From: Solirubrobacteraceae bacterium
GTDB taxonomy: Bacteria > Actinomycetota > Thermoleophilia > Solirubrobacterales > Solirubrobacteraceae
DNA: 10,317 nt
Direction of reading: 5' to 3'
Assembly: GCA_025935735.1 (NCBI GenBank)
Contig: JAICUS010000170.1
Coordinates: forward strand, 1 to 10,317
Part shown: positions 1-6,234 of the stretch, piece after piece
Layout: each line of letters begins with the position of its first letter
Numbering within the stretch: the first letter of the stretch is position 1
Notes under the pieces: model-generated
Seen by the model: the letters and a program-made list of their open reading frames with translations, nothing else
Told to the model about the DNA's origin: nothing
Databases searched by the model: none
Program-made: the position numbers and the translations under genes

Positions 1-14
1 CAGGAGTTGGACAG

Positions 15-184
15 CTAGTGGCGCACCCGGCAACGATCGCCGGCCTTCGAGCGCGCCGCGCGGCGCTGCGCCGCACCGTCGAAGGACACCCGTACCACCA
101 GTACGAATGACCTTCGCCGGCGCGCCGCGGCATCCACGCGGCATCGCTCGCCAAGCCGGCGAACGTTGCCGGGCGCACCACTAG
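15..184. repeat. 170-bp imperfect palindrome (long inverted repeat) at the 3' end of the solenoid gene
   Basis: The outer arms 15-44 and 155-184 are inverted copies matching at 27 of 30 positions when paired base by base (mismatches at 22/177, 25/174 and 36/163). Both tips are CTAG. A weaker, indel-containing middle follows. Then there is a second paired core: 72-85 pairs largely with 111-124, and a perfect 5-bp stem 91-95/101-105 encloses the loop CACCA (96-100). The right tip contains the TAG stop (181-183) of the leftward secreted-protein gene. The left tip also reads TAG (16-18), in frame with five codons that could end a rightward gene lying mostly outside the window. The transcript from either side would fold into a very long hairpin, so a bidirectional terminator is plausible although there is no U-tract. 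It could equally be a dispersed palindromic repeat or MITE-like element. No second copy is visible in this window. Confidence 0.8.
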
Positions 185-3090
185 GGCCGCGGGCGCGGCA
201 CCTTCTTCAGGTGCAGCCGCCGCGCGGCGAACAGCCGCGCGCGGACGATCGCGGTCCGGTGGGCGCGCAGGCGCGCCGTGCGGCCGCGGATGCGGTCGAA
301 CAGGTTCGCCCGGCCCTGGCTGACGTGCGCCGACGTGCCGTCGCAGCGGTCGCGCAGCTCGAACGTGGCGTTGCGCGTGCTCAGGACGGCCACCTTGCCG
401 AACGCGCGCACGACGCCCTTCGCGACGACCCGCACCCGGCGGATCGTGCGGTGGCTCACGCGCGGGCGGTGGGCGCGCTTCAGCGTCCGCGTCACGCCCT
501 TGTGCGGCGGCAGGCAGGCGCGCCCGGCGCCCGGCGGGGTGCGCACGAGCACGTCGGTCACCGCCGTGCGCCCGTCGGTCGCGCGGACCTGGCGGATGCG
601 GAAGATCCCCGCGGCCACGCTGAGCGTGGTCGGCGGGCGGGTGGCGCCGGGGGCGAAGCTCGACGCCGTGGTCAACGTCACCTGGCCCTTGCGCGCGTCG
701 ATCACGCTGCCGACGGGCAGGCTCGCCGTGCCCTTCAGCGGCGCGAACGTGGACGCCGCGCCCGGCTGCTGCACCAGCACCGTGCCGCTGTCGGCCGCGG
801 CGACGCTGCGGACGCCGGGCACGACTGTCGGGGTCGCCGCCGGCTCGACGGTCGCCGTCACCGTGGGCGTGGGCGTGGGCGCCGGCGGGACGGGCAGCGG
901 GTCGCGACGGACGGTCAGAGCGGCCGCGTCCGCGTCGTAGGCGACGCGGAACGAGAATCCGGCGAGCGGCGTGACCGTCAGCGTCGCCCAGCTGCCCTGC
1001 AGCGAGCCGTAGGCGATCACCGGCAGGCGCGCGCCGTCGCCGGGCGCGGCGGCGCCGCGGTCGAAGGCCAGCGTCCCGCCGAGCACGGCGGCGCCGCGGA
1101 CGGCGAGCACGCCCCCGCTCAGGGCCTCGGCCAGGACGCCCGCCGCGGTTTGGGTGTAGCTGTCGAGGGTCAGCCGCGCGTCGGCCAGCCGGAGCGTCCC
1201 GGAGTTGACGAGCGCGCCGGCGGCCAGGCTCGCGCCGTCGGAGAGCTCGAGCGTGCCCGCGTTGGCCGTGAGCGCGGCGAGGCCGTCGCCGAGCGCGCCG
1301 GCGCCGTGCAGCCGGATCGTCGCCGCGTTGGCGGCCACCGCCAGGCCGGGGACGGCGAGCGTGCCGGCGAGGTCGTACGTGCCCCCGGTCAACGTCCGCG
1401 AGCCGGCGTCGAAGTTCGTCAGCGCGGCGAGGTCCAGCCGGCCGCTGTCCACCCGCACCGTGCCGTGGTTGGTCAGCGGCACGTCGATGGTGGCGCTGGT
1501 GGCGTGCAACGTGCCGTCGTTGACGACCGCGCCGGCGCCGCGGAGGGTGCCGTCGACCGTGGAGTCGCCCGTCAGCGTCAGCGTGCCGTCCGGCAGGGAC
1601 GCGGTGCCGCTCAGGGTCAGCGCGCCGGCGGTCGCGGTACCCGACAGCGTCCCCGCGCTCCACAGCAGCCGGCCCAGCGTCAGGCCCGCGCCGGTGAGGG
1701 TGCCGCCGCCCAGGCTCGCGGTGCCGGCGGTCAGGCCGCCGGCGAACTGGGCCACGCCGCCGCCGACGGCCAGCGTGGCGTCCGCCCGGGCTGCGCCGGT
1801 GACGGTCAGCGACGTGTTGGCGCCGCTGACCAGCGCGGTGCCGGCGCCGGCGACGCTCGGCGCGGCCAGCGCGAACGCGCCGTCGGACCAGTTGAGCCGC
1901 GCGCCGGCGGCGACCGTGTACGTGCCCGTGCTGACCTGGCCGAACCCGGAGCCGGCGGCCAGGCGGAGGGTGCCGCTCTCCGCGTCCAGCAGGCCGTCGT
2001 TGTCCACCGGGACCGCGAAGCCGGTCGCACCGGTGCCGGCGCTCTTGCGCAGCGTCGCGCCAGCGGCGTTGGTCACCAGCGGCGTGGCGCCGCTGCCCGC
2101 GGTGACGGCGAGGTCGTCACGGGCGTCGAGCACGCCGCGGTTGACCAGCCGCGCCGTCCCGTCGAGCTCCAGGGTCCCGCCGCCGTCGAGCACGGACGCG
2201 CCGGTCAGCACGAGCGTGCCGTCGGCCAGCGTCTTGCCGGCGTCGCCGCTCAGGTTCAGCGTGCCGGCCGTCGTCGTGCCCGTGCCGGCGAGCGTGCCGC
2301 CCGACCAGTCCAGGCGGGCGAACGCGGCCGCGCCGCTGACGGCAAGCCGCGCGGTGCCGGAGAGCCGTGCGATCCCGGAGCCGGTCACCGCTGGGGACGC
2401 GAGCGAATACGTCCCCGCGTGCCAGTCCAGCGTGGCGCCGGCGGCCACTGCGTAAGTCCCCGAACCCGAGTCCGCGCCGCCGGTCAGCGTGAGGACCCCG
2501 CCGTCGACGGACAGCTCTCCGTCGTCGTCCAGCGGCACCGCGAGGGCGGTGTCCGCCGCGACGTGCGCGGTGGCGCCCTGGGCGATGCGCAGGGCGCCGC
2601 CGCCGGCCAGCTCGCCGGCGAGATCCGCCTGCTGGCCGACCGTGGCCGCGGCGTCCAGGGTCCCGCCCGACCAGCGCAGCACGCCGGTCGCGAGCGTGCC
2701 CGCGAGCGCGCCGTGGCGGAGGTTGACCGTGCCGGCGGTGAGCGGGCCGCTCACCGTCCCGTCGGCGATGTTCAGCCCGGCGACCGTGCCACCGCCCGCG
2801 CCGACGGCCAGGTCGGCCGAGACGGCCAGCGAGGCCGACGGCGCCGCGAGGGAGTGGACCGCCGTGGCCGCGGTGAGGAACACGATGGGGAATCCGAGCG
2901 GGATGCACGCGTCGTCGGCCGCGCCCGGCGGCACGCCCGTGCTCCAGTTGCCTCCGTCGCCCCACAGCTCGGTGCCGGCGCCGTCGGTGAACGTCGTGGT
3001 GCAGGGCGGCGGGTCCGCGAGCGGGCGCGCCAGGGCCGGCGCCGCGGACGCCGCCAGCAGGACGCAGACCGCGACCGCGAGCCTCCTCAT
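181..3090 (-). CDS. Secreted three-module beta-solenoid protein with C-terminal basic domain
   Basis: This is a 969-residue protein of unknown specific function, probably exported and surface-associated or extracellular. The ATG at 3090 is preferred over an in-frame start 13 codons upstream because it is followed directly by a signal peptide (MRR, a hydrophobic stretch, and an AxA cleavage site near residues 19-21) and preceded by GGGAGGG 10 nt away. Residues 43-66 carry the WGDGGNWSTGVP motif common near the N-terminus of secreted solenoid proteins. Residues about 80-645 are Gly/Ala/Thr/Leu-rich short strand-turn repeats. Three longer modules begin at residues 185, 360 and 537, each opening with VP-(L/V) and later a GTY motif. 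Residues 645-727 (YTQTA, then a GTLAFD/VIAYGS region) look like the closing segment of such solenoids. A Pro/Thr linker (731-758) leads to a C-terminal module (about 760-969) with PVGSVIDARKGQVTL and DRCDGT motifs and an Arg/His/Lys-rich tail. No LPXTG motif or C-terminal membrane anchor is visible. An adhesin or cell-wall protein is likely; an enzyme is less likely. Confidence 0.85.
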   Translation of the reverse strand: MRRLAVAVCVLLAASAAPALARPLADPPPCTTTFTDGAGTELWGDGGNWSTGVPPGAADDACIPLGFPIVFLTAATAVHSLAAPSASLAVSADLAVGAGGGTVAGLNIADGTVSGPLTAGTVNLRHGALAGTLATGVLRWSGGTLDAAATVGQQADLAGELAGGGALRIAQGATAHVAADTALAVPLDDDGELSVDGGVLTLTGGADSGSGTYAVAAGATLDWHAGTYSLASPAVTGSGIARLSGTARLAVSGAAAFARLDWSGGTLAGTGTTTAGTLNLSGDAGKTLADGTLVLTGASVLDGGGTLELDGTARLVNRGVLDARDDLAVTAGSGATPLVTNAAGATLRKSAGTGATGFAVPVDNDGLLDAESGTLRLAAGSGFGQVSTGTYTVAAGARLNWSDGAFALAAPSVAGAGTALVSGANTSLTVTGAARADATLAVGGGVAQFAGGLTAGTASLGGGTLTGAGLTLGRLLWSAGTLSGTATAGALTLSGTASLPDGTLTLTGDSTVDGTLRGAGAVVNDGTLHATSATIDVPLTNHGTVRVDSGRLDLAALTNFDAGSRTLTGGTYDLAGTLAVPGLAVAANAATIRLHGAGALGDGLAALTANAGTLELSDGASLAAGALVNSGTLRLADARLTLDSYTQTAAGVLAEALSGGVLAVRGAAVLGGTLAFDRGAAAPGDGARLPVIAYGSLQGSWATLTVTPLAGFSFRVAYDADAAALTVRRDPLPVPPAPTPTPTVTATVEPAATPTVVPGVRSVAAADSGTVLVQQPGAASTFAPLKGTASLPVGSVIDARKGQVTLTTASSFAPGATRPPTTLSVAAGIFRIRQVRATDGRTAVTDVLVRTPPGAGRACLPPHKGVTRTLKRAHRPRVSHRTIRRVRVVAKGVVRAFGKVAVLSTRNATFELRDRCDGTSAHVSQGRANLFDRIRGRTARLRAHRTAIVRARLFAARRLHLKKVPRPRP

Positions 3091-3100
3091 CAGACGCCAA

Positions 3101-3107
3101 CCCTCCC
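3101..3107 (-). promoter_or_regulatory. Ribosome binding site of the secreted solenoid gene
   Basis: The leftward strand reads GGGAGGG here, 10 nt before the ATG at 3090. It is one of the strongest Shine-Dalgarno matches in the window and decides the start in favour of the signal-peptide methionine. It lies in the 55-bp gap after the membrane-protein gene, so this last gene can be translated independently of its upstream neighbour. Confidence 0.6.
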
Positions 3108-3145
3108 ACCGCGCCGCGGGCGCGGTCAACTCCGCAAGGCGGCTG

Positions 3146-3883
3146 TCAGAGACCGATGCCCGGCACGCCGCCCGGGATCATCTGCAGGTCGTCCCAGGCC
3201 TTGGCCGCCTGCTCCCAGTCGGACTCCGAGTCGGCGCCCTCGCTGTGGCGCAGCATCCGGATCAGGTAGGCCAGCGCGGACAGCAGCGCGATCGCCGCGA
3301 ACGCGATCTGCACCGACAGCACGCCCTCCTCGGTCCAGTAGACGTCGTCGAGCTCGAGCAGCAGCGCCGACTCGTCGAGCACGAGCGCCACGCCGACGCC
3401 GAACGGGAACGCCAGGTACTTGTCCAGCTTGTCGCCCTTGGTGCCGATGGCGAAGCCGCCGGCGGCCAGCGCGAGGATGCCGCCGGGCAGGAAGTGGTGG
3501 ATGTGGCGGTCGCCCACCACGACGTCCTTGATCGGCCCGATGCCGCCCTTGGTGCGGATCGTCCACGTGATCCCGCGGGTGATGCCGAACGCCACCGTGA
3601 AGGAGGCCAGCATGTTGAACAGCGAGTTCTCGCGCGTGCGCGACACCCCGTAGCCCTCGCGCAGCACGGCCACCGCCTCCAGCGGCTTGGCCTTGCGGTC
3701 CTCCTCGGAGGCGATCTGCCGGCTGCGCGGGAGCATCCCGAGCCGCCACACGCGGGTCAGCTCGGCGCCCATCACGGTGATGACCGCGCCGCCGGCCAGG
3801 ATGCCCAGGACGTGCGTGCGCCCGGTCGGGCTGGACCCGGCCTGCTTGGCCTCCTTGAGGCGCTTGTCCTTACGCCGCGACAC
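3146..3883 (-). CDS. Polytopic membrane protein with HIHH and DE...LDDVYW motifs
   Basis: This 245-residue integral membrane protein belongs to a conserved actinobacterial type I recognise by pattern, but I know of no assigned function. After a basic N-terminus (SRRKDKRLK), hydrophobic segments lie at about residues 24-40, 88-109, 129-148, 155-178 and 187-211. Polar residues in or next to the membrane stand out: HIHH at 127-130, DE at 170-171, and DD plus YW at 179-183. In relatives I recall the pattern HIHH...DEFAL...LEDVYW; the spacing is kept here, with DESAL and LDDVYW. The His/Asp/Glu set could bind a metal, which is an inference. The C-terminal tail (from about 214) is acidic and soluble. 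The GTG start at 3883 lies inside the preceding gene (14-bp overlap), with AAGGGA about 8 nt upstream, so translation is probably coupled. Position downstream of the oxidoreductase pair suggests a membrane partner of that activity. Confidence 0.8.
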   Translation of the reverse strand: MSRRKDKRLKEAKQAGSSPTGRTHVLGILAGGAVITVMGAELTRVWRLGMLPRSRQIASEEDRKAKPLEAVAVLREGYGVSRTRENSLFNMLASFTVAFGITRGITWTIRTKGGIGPIKDVVVGDRHIHHFLPGGILALAAGGFAIGTKGDKLDKYLAFPFGVGVALVLDESALLLELDDVYWTEEGVLSVQIAFAAIALLSALAYLIRMLRHSEGADSESDWEQAAKAWDDLQMIPGGVPGIGL

Positions 3884-4499
3884 GCGCGCGCCGTCCCTTG
3901 TGCAGGTACGCCTCCGCCAGCTGGCGCATGAAGATCACGCCGAACTTCACCAGCGCGCCCAGCTGCGCGCCCAGGGTCGGCCCGCCGGCCCGGAACGTGG
4001 TCAGCTGCTTGGCGAAGTCCTGCGCGCGGATGATCAGGATGCCCGCCGCCAGCTCCTCCGCGCCGGCCTCCTCGCCCTCGGCCACGTGGCCCTGGAATAC
4101 CCGGGTGAACAGCGTGGTGGTGTCCTTCCACACGTCGAAGCCCGCGTCGTCCTTGACCAGCTTGAACCCGGTCAGCGTCAGCGGGTGGCCGACGCCGTCG
4201 GCGAACCACAGCCGGTAGAGCATGTGCTTGACGCCCGGCGCCACGTCCACGAACAGGTTGAACCAGCCCTGCTGGACCGGCAGCCGCCCGCCCAGCGCGT
4301 CGCACTGCACGTAGCCGGTCGCCACGGCCGGCCGCAGCGGGTCGTGGGCGAAGCGCTCCATGTCCTCCACCTCGATCGTCAGGTGGAACTTCAGCGCCGC
4401 GGCCCCCTCGCGGGAGGCGTTCGCGCCCCGGGCGAAGTCGGTCTCCCCGAAGGTGACGTGACCGAGCATCTCCTCGGTGAAGCGGACGGTCGTGGTCAT
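3870..4499 (-). CDS. Soluble companion protein of the GMC oxidoreductase
   Basis: This 209-residue protein has no signal peptide or obvious membrane segment. The real start is the ATG at 4499, whose last bases overlap the TGA of the oxidoreductase (ATGA, 4496-4499). GGAGG lies 10 nt upstream, inside the oxidoreductase 3' end. The long upstream open frame is only the shadow of that gene. Features include an opening FTEEMLGHVTFGE, then a strand-rich middle with LKFHLTIEVEDMERF (36-50), GRLPVQQGWFNLFVD (71-85), LYRLWFADG, LTLTGFKLVKDD and WKDTTTLFTRV. It ends with DFAKQLTTFR and an amphipathic helix. I recall similar sequence as a domain fused C-terminally to, or encoded beside, cholesterol-oxidase-like GMC proteins in actinobacteria; I cannot name a Pfam entry. 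The fold suggested is a compact beta-rich substrate- or lipid-binding domain. The extreme coupling implies a stoichiometric complex with the oxidoreductase. Catalysis by this protein alone is not supported. Confidence 0.85.
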   Translation of the reverse strand: MTTTVRFTEEMLGHVTFGETDFARGANASREGAAALKFHLTIEVEDMERFAHDPLRPAVATGYVQCDALGGRLPVQQGWFNLFVDVAPGVKHMLYRLWFADGVGHPLTLTGFKLVKDDAGFDVWKDTTTLFTRVFQGHVAEGEEAGAEELAAGILIIRAQDFAKQLTTFRAGGPTLGAQLGALVKFGVIFMRQLAEAYLHKGRRARVAA

Positions 4500-6187
4500 G
4501 TGAGGGCCGCCTCCGCGGCGCGGGGGTCGGATTCGAGCATGCGGTCGGCGAAGCGGTCGGCCAGCGCGGCGATGGTGAAGCTGGGGTTCGGGCCGGTCGG
4601 CCCGGGCATGACCGAGCCGTCGGCGATGTGCAGCCCGGGGTGGCCGAAGACGTTGCCGTAGGAGTCGACCACGCCCTCGCCGGGGTGGCGGCCCATCGGC
4701 GCGCCGCCCAGCGGATGCACGGTGATCACCCGCCGCAGGTACCACAGCGGGTTGTCGGCGAAGCGGCCGCCGAGCACCCGGGCCATGTCGCGCGAGAGCG
4801 TGCGCGCCTTCTCGAAGTAGGGCGCGGAGGCCTCGCGGGTCCAGTCGATGTCGAGCCGGCCGTTGCGCAGGTGCATCCGGCCGTCGGGGATGTCGCGGCC
4901 CATGGTCAGCAACGGCAGCCCGCCGCTGGACAGCTCGGCCGGCAGCATCAGCTCGGCGATCTGCTGCGTGACGTCGGTCTCCGGCGTGCCCTGCAGCCAG
5001 TTCTTGACCAGGAAGAAGCCGGCCTTGCGCCAGCGCCAGATCTGCTTGGGCGCCGACAGCACGTGCAGCACCCAGGCCAGGTGCTGCGGGTAGCCGGCGT
5101 CCTGCAGGTAGAAGCCGCGCCCGTCGCCGCCGTCCAGCGCGTCGGGGATGCGCGCCGTCGTAGTGATGACCGGGCCGTAGCCGGGGTCGACGATCCGCGA
5201 CTCGCGGCGGCCGTCGGGGCTGACCCGCGACGTGTTGAGGATGAGCGTCAGCAGGTCGCCGTTGCCGCAGAAGCGCGTGCCCAGCTTGGCCGAGAGGCCT
5301 CCGAACGCGCTGCGGTTGCGCAGCAGCAGGTTCGTCGTGCCCAGCGTGCCCGCGCTCAGGATCAGGTGGTCGCAGCTCAGCGTGACCGTCGGCGGCGCCT
5401 CCGGCGCGCCCTCGCCCAGCGCCGCGTAGTGGACGATGTAGCCGCCGCCCTCGCGCGGCTCGAAGCGGCGGACGTCGCACAGCGTGCGGATCTCCGCGCC
5501 GTGGTGGGCCGCGTGGGTGAGGTAGTTGTAGTCGAGGGTGTTCTTGGCCCCGAAGTTGCAGCCGACGTCGCACTCGCCCGACATCTGGCAGGTGGTGCGG
5601 GTGCGGCCGTGCAGGTTCGGGATCTCCTCCACGATCGCCTCGCCCGGCACCGGCGGCCGGCCCTCGTTGGCGAACGTGATCGCGAGCTGCGGGTGGAAGT
5701 GCTCGAGTCCCAGCGCGGACACGGCCTCCTTGAACGCGACCGTCTTCGGCGTCGACGCGTACGGCTCGTGGTCGACCGGGAAGCGCTGCAGCCCGATCAT
5801 CTTCTCCACCCGGTCGTAGTGCGGGTCGAGGTCCGCGCGGTTGACGGGCCAGTACTCGTAGCCGCCGTTGTCGACGTCTTCGTGGACGAACCAGTTCTCG
5901 TCCTTGCGGATGAACACGTTCGCGTAGATCAGCGAGCCGCCGCCCAGCCCGGCCGACACGAGCGCGTCGATGCCCCGGAACGACCAGTAGTGGTACATCC
6001 CGGTCAGCCCGTGCGGCGGGTCCCAGAAGCTCTCCCGCGCGCGGTAGGGGCTGCGGGTGAACGAGCCGGGCGGGTACGGGCGCCCGCGCTCGAGCACGAG
6101 CACGCGCCGGCCGGCCTCGGCCAGCCGATAGGCGGTCACCGAGCCGCCGAAGCCCGAGCCGACGATGATCGCGTCGTAGTGGTCCAC
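4496..6187 (-). CDS. GMC-family FAD oxidoreductase, cholesterol-oxidase-like
   Basis: This 563-residue FAD-dependent oxidoreductase is expected to oxidise a hydroxyl group (sterol or other hydrophobic alcohol) with transfer of electrons to oxygen or another acceptor. The N-terminal dinucleotide-binding motif GSGFGGS lies at residues 10-16, and VLVLERGRPYPPGS (29-42) holds the acidic residue that contacts the FAD ribose. AGLGGGSLIYAN (79-90) is the GMC FAD-contact loop. The C-terminal part has the catalytic histidine in TVHPLGGAPMG (His491) and the partner asparagine in GPNPSFTIAALADR (Asn534), with IADGSVMPG (521-529) of the FAD domain. A C-X5-C-X3-C motif (Cys200, 206, 210) is followed by NFGAKNTLDYNYL, which typifies this subgroup. 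No signal or Tat peptide is seen, so it is probably cytoplasmic or peripheral to the membrane. The start is the GTG at 6187, with AGGG 7 nt upstream. It sits 47 nt after the GAF-kinase gene and is coupled to the next gene by an ATGA overlap. The true substrate is unknown. Confidence 0.92.
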   Translation of the reverse strand: MDHYDAIIVGSGFGGSVTAYRLAEAGRRVLVLERGRPYPPGSFTRSPYRARESFWDPPHGLTGMYHYWSFRGIDALVSAGLGGGSLIYANVFIRKDENWFVHEDVDNGGYEYWPVNRADLDPHYDRVEKMIGLQRFPVDHEPYASTPKTVAFKEAVSALGLEHFHPQLAITFANEGRPPVPGEAIVEEIPNLHGRTRTTCQMSGECDVGCNFGAKNTLDYNYLTHAAHHGAEIRTLCDVRRFEPREGGGYIVHYAALGEGAPEAPPTVTLSCDHLILSAGTLGTTNLLLRNRSAFGGLSAKLGTRFCGNGDLLTLILNTSRVSPDGRRESRIVDPGYGPVITTTARIPDALDGGDGRGFYLQDAGYPQHLAWVLHVLSAPKQIWRWRKAGFFLVKNWLQGTPETDVTQQIAELMLPAELSSGGLPLLTMGRDIPDGRMHLRNGRLDIDWTREASAPYFEKARTLSRDMARVLGGRFADNPLWYLRRVITVHPLGGAPMGRHPGEGVVDSYGNVFGHPGLHIADGSVMPGPTGPNPSFTIAALADRFADRMLESDPRAAEAALT

Positions 6188-6234
6188 CGGCCGACCCTAA
6201 CGGGGTGCGCCGCTACCCAGCAACCACCAACCGG

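Noticed and set aside
1..18. Possible 3' end of a rightward gene (five sense codons then TAG)
   Set aside because: Only five codons are visible, which is too few to support a gene call; it is mentioned with the palindrome instead.
15..184. CRISPR repeat or attachment site
   Set aside because: There is one palindromic unit only, no repeat-spacer periodicity, and no integrase or tRNA nearby.
3109..3125. Small GC-only hairpin (6-bp stem, 5-nt loop) before the RBS of the secreted-protein gene, possible attenuator
   Set aside because: Stems of C/G alone are common by chance at this base composition. There is no U-tract and no covering of the RBS.
166..3531. Very long rightward open frame of about 1121 codons antisense to the secreted and membrane-protein genes
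   Set aside because: Its translation is Arg/Ala/Gly/Gln-rich without any motif. It is the expected result of few stops in high-GC DNA opposite real genes that have signal peptide, RBS and membrane-helix evidence.
4500..5573. N-terminal extension of the companion protein frame inside the oxidoreductase gene
   Set aside because: The extension is an Arg/Pro-rich shadow of the GMC gene. The ATG at 4499 with GGAGG and the ATGA overlap marks the true start.
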